NCBI GenBank assembly: GCA_013003715.1 | Contig: JABDIN010000024.1 | Coordinates: 28,627-92,626, forward strand | DNA from: Desulfobacteraceae bacterium | GTDB lineage: Bacteria > Desulfobacterota > Desulfobacteria > Desulfobacterales > Desulfosarcinaceae | Direction: 5' to 3' | DNA length: 64,000 nucleotides | Shown: positions 49,468 to 60,300 of the stretch, one piece after another | How positions within the stretch are numbered: the stretch's first letter is position 1 | How the letters are laid out: the number at the start of each line of letters is the position of its first letter | Program-made: the position numbers and the translations under genes | The notes under the pieces: model-generated | Seen by the model: the letters and a program-made list of their open reading frames with translations, nothing else | Databases searched by the model: none | What the model was told of the DNA's origin: nothing

Positions 49468-51543
49468 TTATACTGAGAGTTTTGAAAAATCAGCAAATAC
49501 ACCGAACAACGATACAATTTGTTGAAGCAATGCAATGCGGTTTTTTCTGATTTCCATATTGTCAGCCATCACTTTGACACCCACAAAAAAAGCATCAACT
49601 TCGCCCCGAAGTGTTGAGATGTCCAACAACGCTTCCTCAAGCTTGTTGTTCTTCATATGCTCTGCGACACTTTGACTGACGGTCGTCAGCGCCTTGAAAA
49701 GATCGGATTCGGAATCGTCTTCAAACAAGGACTCGTCAACGCGGCCGGGTGGTTTTATGTCGGACGGCTTCATAATGTTGGCCACCCGTTTGAACGCTCC
49801 GACCAATGGTCCGAATTCCGGGTTGGATTTCATTTTTCCCAGCGCCTGTATGCGTCTCCAGATGCCCGGCACATCATCTATGGACACCGAGACAACCGCT
49901 GAAATCAAATCTTTCGAAAAGCCCTGTTCTCCCAGAAGGTGAGCAATCCGGTTCTTAAAAAAAGAATGAACCCGTTGAATCGTCGCCGTCATGTCCTGTT
50001 CTGATAAGTTTTCAAACCTGCGCACACCTTGTTCGATCAACCAATGCAATGAGAATGACATATGGCGGTCCAACAAGACCTGTACGATACCGATGCCTTG
50101 TCGCCTAAGGGCATGCGGATCGGAAGCACCGGTGGGAATCATACCGATGGAGAAACAACCGCAAATGGTATCGATCTTATCGGCGATGGCCACCACAGCA
50201 CCCGTGTCGGTGTCCGGGAGTTGTCCACCGGATTGGATCGGCCGATAATGCTCCTCTATGGCCCGGGCGACCTGATCCGGTTCTCCTGCGGTTTGGGCGT
50301 ATATCCTGCCCATCACCCCCTGGAGTTTGGGAAATTCGCCCACCACCTGACTCACAAGATCCGCTTTGCATAGAAAAGCCGCCCTGGAGGCAGATGATAC
50401 CAGCCCGGGTCTGAATTGTTCCGCTATTCGTTCCGCATTTTTCATCACACGACGGACTTTTTCATGCAAGGTACCGAGTTTGGCCTGATACATAACTTGT
50501 TTGAGAGATGCGACCCAATCCGCCATGGTTGCCGCCAGATCGCTACGATAAAAGAACCGGGCATCAGACAATCTTGCCCGCAATACACGTTCATGCCCCC
50601 TGGCTACGAGGCCCGGATCTCTGGCCTGCGTATTATTTACGGCTACAAAGCAGGGCATGAGACAATCCTGACGATCCGTGACGGCAAAATATTTCTGGTG
50701 TTCGCGCATTGCCGTGATAAGAATCTCCCGGGGAAGCTCGAGAAATACCTTATCAAATCCACCGGCGACCGCCGTCGGGTATTCCACAAGGTTATTGACG
50801 ATGTCGACCAGCTCATCATCGGGCAGTATCTTACCCCCAATCTCTTGGGCAGCCGTGTTGATTTGATGTCGTACACGATGTCTTCTGTCATCCATATCAA
50901 CCAGAACGGCGGCGTCCCTGAGCAGTGATACGTACGCGGCGGCCTCCGGCACTTTTATTTTCTTCGGAGATATGAACATATGTCCATGCGTAAATCTGCC
51001 GCTTTTAAGACGGTCATCCATGGAAAAGTGAACGATTTTAGGGCCCAGCAATGCAACTATCGTGGTGATGGGTCTGGCGAATGAAACCGAAAAATCCGCC
51101 CACCTCATGGATTTCGGAAACGGGATAGAAACTACGATACCCGGCAATACCGATTTCATGAACGAACTGGTGGCCAGACCGCGTTCAGTACGCCTGACAC
51201 AGAGATATCGCCCCTTTTCCGTTTCGACGATTCTCATTTTTGAAACAGTCACACCCATTTTCTCTGCGAATTTCAGGCCGGCAACGGTGGCATCGCCGGC
51301 GGCATCGAATGCGACATTCTCCGGTGGTCCGATGATTTCATCCGTGAAGCTCAATTGCCGGTCCGCAAGATGATCAATAAGCAACGCAAGACGTCTTGGG
51401 GTTCCATACACCCGGGCCTCACCATAATCAATTCTTGCGTTGGTGAGGCTTTTCAACAAATTATCACGAAGCGACTCGAGTGCGGGTTGGATATAACCGG
51501 CGGGAATCTCTTCAGTACCGATTTCCAATAAAAAATCTGCCAT
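49468..51543 (-). CDS. glyS: Glycyl-tRNA synthetase beta subunit
   Basis: Beta subunit of the alpha2-beta2 glycyl-tRNA synthetase, contributing tRNA binding and aminoacylation. The N-terminal FLLEIGTEEIPA motif and the body with the HD-like region (DPHALRRQGIGIVQ) are typical. About 691 aa. The start is ATG 51543; a GTG two codons upstream (51549) has a better-spaced GAGG, so the start is uncertain by two residues. It follows glyQ by about 16 bp. Confidence 0.95.
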   Translation of the reverse strand: MADFLLEIGTEEIPAGYIQPALESLRDNLLKSLTNARIDYGEARVYGTPRRLALLIDHLADRQLSFTDEIIGPPENVAFDAAGDATVAGLKFAEKMGVTVSKMRIVETEKGRYLCVRRTERGLATSSFMKSVLPGIVVSIPFPKSMRWADFSVSFARPITTIVALLGPKIVHFSMDDRLKSGRFTHGHMFISPKKIKVPEAAAYVSLLRDAAVLVDMDDRRHRVRHQINTAAQEIGGKILPDDELVDIVNNLVEYPTAVAGGFDKVFLELPREILITAMREHQKYFAVTDRQDCLMPCFVAVNNTQARDPGLVARGHERVLRARLSDARFFYRSDLAATMADWVASLKQVMYQAKLGTLHEKVRRVMKNAERIAEQFRPGLVSSASRAAFLCKADLVSQVVGEFPKLQGVMGRIYAQTAGEPDQVARAIEEHYRPIQSGGQLPDTDTGAVVAIADKIDTICGCFSIGMIPTGASDPHALRRQGIGIVQVLLDRHMSFSLHWLIEQGVRRFENLSEQDMTATIQRVHSFFKNRIAHLLGEQGFSKDLISAVVSVSIDDVPGIWRRIQALGKMKSNPEFGPLVGAFKRVANIMKPSDIKPPGRVDESLFEDDSESDLFKALTTVSQSVAEHMKNNKLEEALLDISTLRGEVDAFFVGVKVMADNMEIRKNRIALLQQIVSLFGVFADFSKLSV

Positions 51544-51559
51544 CGTCACATTTCCTCAC

Positions 51560-52447
51560 TTATGATATATCGGCCGTCTTCGTTTTGAGGAGTGGAAAGC
51601 CCAAGGCTTGCCGCTGGGCAACATAGCCCTCCGCGCATAGCCGGGCGAGATCTCGGATGCGTGCAATATACCCCGTACGTTCCGTGACGCTGATGGCCCC
51701 CCTGGCATCGAGCAGATTGAACGTGTGTGAACATTTCAGACAATATTCATAGGCCGGAAGTACAAGCCCCTCCTTGATGACACGCTGGGACTCGGATTCA
51801 TAGTTGCTGAATAGATCCTGAAGCATCCCGACATCGGCGATCTCGAAATTATACGTGGATTGTTCCACTTCCTGCTGGTGATGAACATCCCGGTAGGTCA
51901 CATCTTCATTCCACTTCAGATCATAGACATTGTCCACACCTTGAAGATACATGGCAATACGCTCCAGCCCATAGGTGATCTCCACGGATACCGGTGACAA
52001 CTCGATACTCCCGGCCAACTGGAAATAGGTGAACTGAGTAATCTCCATACCATCCAGCCACACTTCCCACCCAAGTCCGGATGCGCCCAAGGTGGGTGAT
52101 TCCCAATCATCTTCCACAAATCGGATATCATGGTCGAGGGGATCGATTCCCAATGTCTTGAGACTTTGCAGGTACAGGTGTTGTACATTGCGAGGCGATG
52201 GTTTAAGAATGACCTGATACTGGTAATACTGCTGCAACCTGTTGGGATTTTCACCATAACGCCCATCCGTGGGGCGCCTGGAGGGTTGAACGTACGCCGT
52301 TTTCCAAGGCTCAGGGCCCAAAACTTTGAGCAGGGTGAACTGATGGAAAGTTCCGGCACCCACTTCAAGATCACAGGGTTGAACCATGACGCACCCCTTA
52401 CGGGCCCAGAATCTCTCCAAAGTAAGGATCACATTTTGAAAATTCAT
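51560..52447 (-). CDS. glyQ: Glycyl-tRNA synthetase alpha subunit
   Basis: Catalytic alpha subunit of the tetrameric glycyl-tRNA synthetase (295 aa), a class II synthetase. N-terminal [18 protein letters not shown], the [13 protein letters not shown] motif, and the central [19 protein letters not shown] are diagnostic. It precedes glyS in the usual order. The ~130 bp upstream to recO show no clear promoter. Confidence 0.97.
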   Translation of the reverse strand: MNFQNVILTLERFWARKGCVMVQPCDLEVGAGTFHQFTLLKVLGPEPWKTAYVQPSRRPTDGRYGENPNRLQQYYQYQVILKPSPRNVQHLYLQSLKTLGIDPLDHDIRFVEDDWESPTLGASGLGWEVWLDGMEITQFTYFQLAGSIELSPVSVEITYGLERIAMYLQGVDNVYDLKWNEDVTYRDVHHQQEVEQSTYNFEIADVGMLQDLFSNYESESQRVIKEGLVLPAYEYCLKCSHTFNLLDARGAISVTERTGYIARIRDLARLCAEGYVAQRQALGFPLLKTKTADIS

Positions 52448-52579
52448 ATTTTAGGCCTTATTCTTACATAAATACCGGCAATGATGCTTAGAGATCGGGC
52501 TGATTCCAGGCAGTACGCTATGTGAATCCTGTTTTTCAAGACCCGTTACCGGCGGTGTCAAAAGATCGCAACGACGCAT

Positions 52580-53353
52580 TCACAATGGTCCTCGCCGGTA
52601 ATTCTTTAAAAATTTCAAGCTTTTCGGCTCTCTGCCGATGTGATAGGGTATAAATGACTCCAGAAATAAAAGACTCTCTTTTTGTTCGGCAGCTGAAAAC
52701 CGTATCCGGCCGGCTTTCGTAATATCCCCACCATCCATCCATTGGAGTAATTTAATGGTCCCCTTTGATAACTTCATATTTGCGGAGCGGCTTCCACTGC
52801 AGGACGGACAGATAACACCGCCCGCAGATAATGACAGGAATACCATGCTCGCATCAATGTCGGCTGTCGGCCGCCGGCAATTGGCGCATGATTCAAAATT
52901 CGGTTTCAATCCGGCGATGGACAGAAATCGCATTTGGAAAAGGATACTGAGAGGTTCTTCATCAATTCCGGCCCGATCCAGTTGTTCAAGAACATATCCA
53001 AATACCTCGTACAATGCCGGATGGGTGTTACCTTCCTCCAGCCACAGGTTGATGAGTTCCGTCCAATAGCAGGCGTAGGCTGTTTTTTTAATATCCGACC
53101 GGATATTGGAGAACAAGTTCCGGGAAACCGCTTCTTTTAAAATCAGCAGCCCTCCGCTCCTGGAAGAGCCGACCTCAATCTCAAGCAACGAAAATAATTC
53201 CAGGATGCCGCCGAATCGACGTTTGCTTTTTTGGGCGGATTTGGCGATGGCCGATATTTTTCCCCGATCCCGGGAAAACAGGGTCAGAATGAAATCATAA
53301 TCACCGTATTCAACCCGGCGTAAAATAATCGCGGTCGTAGAGAACCCGGACAT
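52580..53353 (-). CDS. recO: DNA repair protein RecO
   Basis: Recombination mediator loading RecA onto SSB-coated DNA with RecR and RecF. The N-terminal OB-fold (STTAIILRRVEYGDYDFILTLFS) and central helical domain are present, and a four-cysteine zinc finger (CANC and CPSC) is kept. 257 aa. It begins three bases after the mgtE stop, so probably cotranscribed. Confidence 0.93.
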   Translation of the reverse strand: MSGFSTTAIILRRVEYGDYDFILTLFSRDRGKISAIAKSAQKSKRRFGGILELFSLLEIEVGSSRSGGLLILKEAVSRNLFSNIRSDIKKTAYACYWTELINLWLEEGNTHPALYEVFGYVLEQLDRAGIDEEPLSILFQMRFLSIAGLKPNFESCANCRRPTADIDASMVFLSLSAGGVICPSCSGSRSANMKLSKGTIKLLQWMDGGDITKAGRIRFSAAEQKESLLFLESFIPYHIGREPKSLKFLKNYRRGPL

Positions 53354-53356
53354 GGA

Positions 53357-54706
53357 TCATATACCCAGCAGAGTCGTGGCAATTTGAAAATAGAAAAGTA
53401 CGCTGATAATATCAATGGAGGTCGTTACAAAAGGACCGGTTGCGATGGCCGGATCAATATTGACCCTTGCCAGCAGCATCGGTACCAGCGATCCCACCAA
53501 AGCGGCAACGGACATGGAACACAGAACCGCCAGGCTGACGGAACAGGCCAGCATCAAGGTGTCGTATTTTATCTGCGCGACGGTGCCGATGAGGACACCA
53601 TAGACAATCCCGAGTATAAGACCGATGGATAATTCCTTGATCACAAGAGGCCAGGTGTCATTTATATTAAGCCGTCCGGTGGCCAAACCCCGGACGACAA
53701 TAGTGGAAGACTGGGTACCGATATTACCGCCCATGCCCATGATAACGGGTATAAACGCGGCCAGCGCGGCAATTTTGCTAAGACTCTGCTCGAAGTTCCC
53801 AATGATGAAAAAGGCCATAATACCCCCGATACAACTTGCGAACAGCCATGGCAGACGCAGTCGGGTGCTTTTGATGACCGATTTTGTTTCAACAAATTCC
53901 TCACCGGCACCAGCCATTTTCAACATGTCCTCCGTGGCCTCACGCCGGAAGATATCGATGACGTCGTCCACGGTTACAATACCCACAAGCACATTCGTAC
54001 TATCCACAACCGGTACTGCCAGAATGTCATATCGGGCGACAATTTTGGCGACCTCCTCCTGATCCATATCCGTTCTGACGGATATAACATCAGTGGTCAT
54101 AAAATCCTTCAGTTTCTGGTTCGGTGGATTAACCACCAATTGCCGTAGACTGCTCACACCGGTCAGATGTCCGTATTCGTCGACAATATACAGATAGAAC
54201 GGCATCTCCACATCCAGATGTTCCTTTTGCAATGACTCAATGCATTCTTTGGCGGTTGTGTCCTCACGCAAGGCGACAAATTCGGGGGTCATGATACCAC
54301 CGGCACTGTCATCATCAAACTGCAGGAGCCCTTCAACCTCTTCGGAGTCCTCTTTTTCCATTTTCTGCAGAATGCTGTCGGAAAGGTCTTCCGGCAAACG
54401 TCCCAGAATATCGGCCACATCATCGGTGGGCATCGCTTCGCAAATATCGACGACATCGTCCAGGTCCAGTTTGCCGATCAGATCCTGGAAATCATCCTGA
54501 TCGAGCTCACTGAACAGAATTCCCTTTTTTTCAATATCGCCGATTAAATTGAATAACCGAAGCTGATGAGTGACGGAAAGCGAATGGAAAATGACGGATA
54601 GATCTGCTGCGTGGGTTTTATTGATTATTTTGCGCAGATGGATATCGGCGTCTCGTCTCAGCAACCGCTTGATGCTTTCGATCAATATGGTGTTTGGATC
54701 GCTCAT
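53357..54706 (-). CDS. mgtE: Magnesium transporter MgtE
   Basis: Homodimeric magnesium channel (449 aa). The N domain (about 1-130, a helical superhelix) and a CBS pair (about 135-265) sense cytosolic magnesium; five transmembrane helices follow (about 285-449) with the pore helix region (GNIGTQSSTIVVRGLATG). It lies between the rodZ-like gene and recO with very short gaps. Alternative substrates (Co, Zn) cannot be excluded. Confidence 0.95.
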   Translation of the reverse strand: MSDPNTILIESIKRLLRRDADIHLRKIINKTHAADLSVIFHSLSVTHQLRLFNLIGDIEKKGILFSELDQDDFQDLIGKLDLDDVVDICEAMPTDDVADILGRLPEDLSDSILQKMEKEDSEEVEGLLQFDDDSAGGIMTPEFVALREDTTAKECIESLQKEHLDVEMPFYLYIVDEYGHLTGVSSLRQLVVNPPNQKLKDFMTTDVISVRTDMDQEEVAKIVARYDILAVPVVDSTNVLVGIVTVDDVIDIFRREATEDMLKMAGAGEEFVETKSVIKSTRLRLPWLFASCIGGIMAFFIIGNFEQSLSKIAALAAFIPVIMGMGGNIGTQSSTIVVRGLATGRLNINDTWPLVIKELSIGLILGIVYGVLIGTVAQIKYDTLMLACSVSLAVLCSMSVAALVGSLVPMLLARVNIDPAIATGPFVTTSIDIISVLFYFQIATTLLGI

Positions 54707-54715
54707 TTTTCATCC

Positions 54716-55444
54716 TTACGGCAGCTGAAGGGAAACAATCTCTCCGTCTCTTCCCATAATATCGATTGGTTTGTTGTTCAATGATATATTGACGCCACCC
54801 CCATCCCCCACAAGCAGGTTGAAGTTTGTCTGTGCTTCAAACTCGAGGCGGTCCTGAGGTTTAAGCTTATATTCCTGTGCCGGTTGCCCATCAACAACGA
54901 TTTTCAACCATGTCGGTTTGGTGGCTGTTGCCCGTAAAACATATTTTTCCCGGCTCTGTTCGACGTGATTCGCGGACTTTTCTTCGGGGACCGCTACCGT
55001 TCCCTGGACTGCGGCTGATGAAACTTCCGGCGCGACGGCTGTTTTGTTTTCAAATGAGCGATGCTGTAACCATTGATAAATAAACAGACTCGTCAAGATG
55101 TTGACCAGCAGGAGCGTCACACCGTAGAATGCCCGTCTTCGTATGCTCATTTGTGAAGCAAGGTCCCCTGTTTTCCTGGATATGCTCTCCGCCTGTCGAA
55201 GATCTGCATCATATCTGTTCAGGACATCGTCAGGATCCGCACCGAGTACGCCTGCATATGTGCGAATAAAACCTCGCACGAAAATTCTGGCAGGCAGTCG
55301 TTTGTGGTCCTCCCGCTCAAGGAGCACGATACTGCTTTTCGATATATTGGTCCGAGCGGAGATCTCTTCGATATCGATCTCTTTTTCAAGCCTTAACGCT
55401 TGTAAATATTTACCGAAGGACAGGGACGTTTTTTGTATCGTCAT
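54716..55444 (-). CDS. RodZ-like HTH transmembrane protein
   Basis: A 242-aa single-pass protein with an N-terminal helix-turn-helix (about residues 10-60, LRLEKEIDIEEISARTNIS), one membrane helix (about 106-124) and a C-terminal periplasmic beta domain of the DUF4115/RodZ type (about 165-242, with WLKIVVDG). RodZ links MreB to the cell envelope and affects rod shape. The function here is inferred from this architecture. It follows surA at 94 bp and precedes mgtE by nine bases. Confidence 0.82.
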   Translation of the reverse strand: MTIQKTSLSFGKYLQALRLEKEIDIEEISARTNISKSSIVLLEREDHKRLPARIFVRGFIRTYAGVLGADPDDVLNRYDADLRQAESISRKTGDLASQMSIRRRAFYGVTLLLVNILTSLFIYQWLQHRSFENKTAVAPEVSSAAVQGTVAVPEEKSANHVEQSREKYVLRATATKPTWLKIVVDGQPAQEYKLKPQDRLEFEAQTNFNLLVGDGGGVNISLNNKPIDIMGRDGEIVSLQLP

Positions 55445-55538
55445 AGTATCAGTTTTTCTATTCCGAGAGATGTAGATGAATCTTCGGACGGTATTATCTG
55501 CGGAGCCGGAAATCAGCGAATTGAGATGGCAGGGTTTC

Positions 55539-56549
55539 TCATTTGATTATTTTGATATGAGACCTTTCTCTCAATTCTTTTAACCATTGAGCAAACCGCT
55601 GGTCCACGACCTCATCATATAATTTCTGCTGTATTTCCGGTGTGACCTTCTCAATCGTTTTATTCTCGGGTTCAATAATATCTTCAAGATAAAAGATCTG
55701 AAACCCCTGATCCGTATCCAATATTCGCGTGAATTCACCGGGCTTTAAGCCGGAAATGGCATCCTTAATCAGGTCGGACAGGGATTCGGTGCCGAATTCA
55801 CCAAGATACCCCCCGTTTTCAGCCGACATGGATTCGGAATAACGTCGCGCCAGATCTGAAAAAACCGCACCGTCCACCAATTCAAGATGAATTTGGTCGA
55901 TTTTGCTCCGGATTGTCTGCTTTTCCGAAGCCATTGAAAAAGCCGGAATACGCAGGAGGATATGGCGAAGTCGGAATTTTTGATTACCGCCGTATAATTC
56001 GGGATGCGCATCATAATATTTCCGGATATCCTCAGTGGTTATGACGATCTTGGACCGAATCTCATAATTCACCAGTTTCGCGCGCAGTATCTGATCCCTG
56101 ACCTGTTGGCGGTATTCATCATAGCTGGTGCCTTCATTGAGCAGCCCCTGGCGTAATTCCTCGTCAGTGTAATAGTTTACTTCCTTGATTCGTTCAATGG
56201 CCGCATCGATCTCACCATCGCTTACATTATACCGCAATCTCGTATATTCTTGTTCAGCCAGCTTATCATTGATGAGCTGGTCCAGAAGATCATCCCGGAT
56301 CTTGAACAACAATTCACGTTCTTTTTCCGGAGAATTTCCCTGTGATTTCAGTTTCAAGACATATGGATCCAGGCGTTTATTCAAATCCGACAATAGAATG
56401 ATGTCGTTGTTAACAACGGCGGCGATTCGATCCAGTACTTCTGCCGTACAACGGCTTTGAAATCCGGCGCCTGCCCAAAGGCCGGCAGCCAGAATTAAAA
56501 TCAACAGTATCCGTGCAAGACTATATTTAGCGCTGTGTATCCCTGTCAT
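55539..56549 (-). CDS. surA: SurA-like periplasmic peptidyl-prolyl isomerase / chaperone
   Basis: Periplasmic chaperone for outer-membrane proteins. Signal peptide about 1-36; SurA N-terminal domain (DRIAAVVNNDIILLSDL, about 40-165); one parvulin domain (about 190-290, with KFRLRHILLRI and FSDLARRYSESMSAENGGYLG). E. coli SurA has two parvulin domains, so this is the single-domain form (336 aa). A neighbour of a SurA-like lipoprotein upstream and the rodZ-like gene downstream. Confidence 0.9.
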   Translation of the reverse strand: MTGIHSAKYSLARILLILILAAGLWAGAGFQSRCTAEVLDRIAAVVNNDIILLSDLNKRLDPYVLKLKSQGNSPEKERELLFKIRDDLLDQLINDKLAEQEYTRLRYNVSDGEIDAAIERIKEVNYYTDEELRQGLLNEGTSYDEYRQQVRDQILRAKLVNYEIRSKIVITTEDIRKYYDAHPELYGGNQKFRLRHILLRIPAFSMASEKQTIRSKIDQIHLELVDGAVFSDLARRYSESMSAENGGYLGEFGTESLSDLIKDAISGLKPGEFTRILDTDQGFQIFYLEDIIEPENKTIEKVTPEIQQKLYDEVVDQRFAQWLKELRERSHIKIIK

Positions 56550-56593
56550 TATAGCTCTTTACTTCCTGTTTGATTCCTGTTCGTCCCCGGTCC

Positions 56594-57322
56594 TTACTCG
56601 GACTTAAGATCGGTTTCGACCATCTGTTGCCACTTATCCCGGTCGATCTCGACTTGATACCGATCATGCAGCTCGGCGATCCATGCCGGGTAGTCAGTCT
56701 CCGCCTTATCGCGCTTGATCTGATTGACAATCATTTCATTGATATTGTTTTTTTCATCAGCCTCAGATGACGCTTCTCCGCTATTCTGATAATGCGCCCC
56801 GTAGTAGGCGGCAATTTCTTCCGGTGTTATTTCCACTTTTTCATATAATTCCGTGGCAATGACCTTCTCCAGCAACAACCGTTCCCGGTATTGTCGTTGC
56901 CAAACCGAAAAAGATACCGCATTCTCGAGAAAAACCTCCTGAAAGGTATCGTCGGGATAGTCTTCTTTAATTTTACCGATTGCCGCCTCAAGTTCTGCTT
57001 CCGATATATTCAGGGACAGCTCTTTGGCCCTTTCTTTAATGATCAATTCTTCGACGGTTTGATTCAACAACCGCTGCCACATTGCACCATCGGCGCTGTC
57101 TGCCGGCTGTTCATCCGATAAATCCAGATGAACGTCTTTGATAATTTGTCTGAAATCGGACACGGTAACAATGGTGTCGCGAACGCGGATCAGCGGTGCG
57201 TCAGAAAATCCGGTGTCCTTTTTTCCGCATCCGGACGTTAAAGCCACGACAATGGTAACTATCGTTAATATATGACAATAATAGTTTTTCACGAATATAA
57301 ATCTCTTCTTTATACAGGCCAT
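56594..57322 (-). CDS. SurA-N-like lipoprotein without isomerase domain
   Basis: A 242-aa lipoprotein: the signal ends in the lipobox LTSGC, then a SurA-type N-terminal chaperone domain (RVRDTIVTVSDFRQII, and EELIIKERAKELSLNISEAELEAAIGK). The parvulin isomerase domain is missing; the C-terminus is a charged helix. It may act as an anchored chaperone or anti-aggregation factor, paralogous to the neighbouring surA. It starts 12 bases after the mfd stop. The ATG 57322 has no good ribosome-binding site; the frame opens with GTG 57328. Confidence 0.85.
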   Translation of the reverse strand: MACIKKRFIFVKNYYCHILTIVTIVVALTSGCGKKDTGFSDAPLIRVRDTIVTVSDFRQIIKDVHLDLSDEQPADSADGAMWQRLLNQTVEELIIKERAKELSLNISEAELEAAIGKIKEDYPDDTFQEVFLENAVSFSVWQRQYRERLLLEKVIATELYEKVEITPEEIAAYYGAHYQNSGEASSEADEKNNINEMIVNQIKRDKAETDYPAWIAELHDRYQVEIDRDKWQQMVETDLKSE

Positions 57323-57334
57323 GGTCACAAATGT

Positions 57335-60300
57335 TCAGCTGTTAACATGTTGGGCTATTTGTATCAAGATGTTTTTAATTTCCGCCAATTGCGCCGTCTC
57401 TCCTGTTTTGGTCAGTATCACCCTCAGGACATGGTCCGGAGTGAACCGGTATCGCCCGGGATCTGAATTGATCATATCCACGATGGCAAAGGGGCGCTGC
57501 TGATGCAACTCAGAAAACGTCAATCCGAGTGTCTGGCCGAGAAGATCCAGTTTTTTGACACCGGCTTTAATGGACAAGGTCTTCAGCATGATCTTCAACA
57601 GCAGGTTGGCCGCTTCCGACGGCAATGCGCCGTATCGATCGATGAGTTCGGATTTAAGGGTGGATATTTCCTTCAGGTCCGTCATCCTGGCCAATTGGCG
57701 ATAAAACGACAATCGCTGGTCGATATCCGGAATAAAGCTCTCCGGGAGGAAAGCGGACATGGCCACGTTTACTTCGGGCTCCAACCCTTCCTGGATGGGT
57801 TCACCTTTAAGCTCAGCGATGGAAGTTTCCATCAGTTTCAGAAACATATCATAGCCCACGGCCGCAATGTGCCCGGACTGGGATGCACCAAGTATGGTTC
57901 CGCCGCCCCGTATTTTCAGATCACTCATGGCGATCTGAAAACCGGCACCCAAGTTACTATGCTCCATCAACACTTTCAATCGCTTGATTGCATTTTTATT
58001 CAAATTCGATTCCGGCGGAATAAAAAGATAGGCATAAGCCTGCTCATCCGACCGTCCCACCCGTCCCCTCAATTGATAAATCTGAGAAAGACCGAATCTA
58101 TCCGCCCGGTTGATGATTATCGTATTGGCGGATGCAACATCCAGCCCGGATTCAATGATGGTGGTACATACCAGTATATCTATTTTTTTGGTCATGAACC
58201 GATACATGGCGTTTTCAAGGTCTTGTTCGGATTGTCGTCCATGGGCGACGTCCAGGCGCGCTTCAGGCACCAGTTCCCTGATGTGACCGGCCATTCGATC
58301 AATGCTGTTAATGTTGTTATGGACAAAGAAGATTTGCCCCTTGCGTTTCAGCTCCTTACGGATGGCCCCTGAGACAATGGCGTCATCAAACTCCGAGACA
58401 TAGGTGATAATGGGACGCCGGTCCTCGGGAGGTGTGGATATCACGCTGATATCCCGGACACCGAGCAGCGACATGTGCAAAGTTCGGGGAATAGGGGTGG
58501 CGGTCAAGGTCAGCACATCCACTGTGCTCCGGTAACGTTTGAGCTTCTCCTTGTGCGTAACCCCGAATCGTTGCTCTTCATCCAGAACCAGAAGCCCCAG
58601 ATCCTTGAATTCAATATCTTTCTGCAACAACCGGTGGGTACCGATAACAATGTCTACGGTGCCGTTTTTAATGCCGGTGACAATCTCGCGTTGCACTTTT
58701 ACCGGACGAAACCGGCTCAGACACGCAACATTCACCGGATACGCGTTGAAACGGGCCCGAAAGGTTTCATAGTGCTGCTCGGCCAATACCGTGGTGGGCA
58801 CCAGTACCGCAACCTGTTTGGCTTCGCTTATCGCCAGAAATGAGGCCCTGAGCGCGACCTCCGTTTTGCCGTATCCGACATCGCCGCACACCAGTCTGTC
58901 CATGGGTGTGGGTTGGTGCATATCCGCCAGGACTCTTTCAATGGCGCTCTGCTGATCCTGTGTCTCATCATATCCAAAGCCGTTCTCAAATTCCCGAAAA
59001 TCAGTATTTGAAGCCCCGAATGCGTGGCCCTCCCGCACCTTGCGGGAGGCATACAGTTTGAGCAATTCCCCGGCGATTTTTTCAGCAGAGCGTTTGACTT
59101 TCTGCTTGATCTTATCCCAGGCTTTCCCACCCATTTTATCCAGCACGGGAACGACACCCTCCACACCCATGTACTTCTGGATCATACCCATCCGTTCAAC
59201 CGGCAGATACAGCTTGTCTTCATCCTTATACAGAATGAGTAAAAATTCATTCAAGGAGCCGTTCACACCCAGCTTTGTCAGGCCTTCGTACTGACCGATA
59301 CCATGTTCCGTGTGAACCACGAGATCACCCTGTTTCAGGTCTTCGAATTGCAGTAATTCGATATGTACTTTGCTTTTGGATCGCGTGCGGAGCGGTTGGG
59401 ATCGCTGGAAAATCTCATTTTCCGCAATCAATGCGATGGATTCCGACGGCCACACGAAACCAGCGGAAATATCACCGATGATCAGATAGGCGACGCCCTT
59501 ACCCCGTTGATTGTCCGGAAACGTATCCACATGCTGTAATTTGATATCATATGGCCTCAAAACCTCATTCATCCGCTCAGCACGCGCTTTGATTCCGCAA
59601 ACGATCAGGGTGAGATGGCCGGCGTCAATATTGCTTTTTATCCAATCGACAAACGGGGACAGCGGACGCTCCAGTTTGGCACTTGATTTTAAGGCATTGC
59701 CGATATCGGTGTTATCCCGGACAACCTCGGCCCGGGTATCGGTGACAATGACCGGCCCTTCACCGGATACCGGTTTGGCGCCCGGTGCTTGCCCGTCACC
59801 GGGTTTAAGGATGGCAAGGGGCTTGAAGGCGACCACCGGTGAACCCTGCACATGAGATTGCACACCGGGCCAATCCAAATAAAGCGCATCGGGTTCAACA
59901 CAAAGCAATTTCTCCTGCAGAGCGTGTTCGAACATGGTACCGATCTGATCCGATACATCTTTGGCGGTATTTTCAAGGTCGGAAGGATCGGACAGAAAAA
60001 ACCGGGTATCCCCGGGTGTATAATCGAAAAATGTTTCAATGGCGCTATAGATAAGGGAAATCAGGCTCTCTATTCCCGGGAATATGCCTTCTGTTTTGAT
60101 GCGCTGGGCCAGCTCCCGAATGCGGGTAACCGGTATTTCCAATTCCGCTGCACGGGTCCGCACCCGCATCAGGAACTGATCAAGTCCCTCCTTTTTTAAT
60201 ATAGCCTCCTTGGCCGGAAGGATAATCGCCTCGTGGATTTCTCGGGTGGTTCGTTGGGTGGCGGGCGAAAAAAACCGCAGGGATTCTATTGTGTCCCCGA

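Noticed and set aside
57503..58372. Plus-strand 289-codon frame opposite mfd
   Set aside because: Shadow of the helicase region of mfd; no domain of its own.
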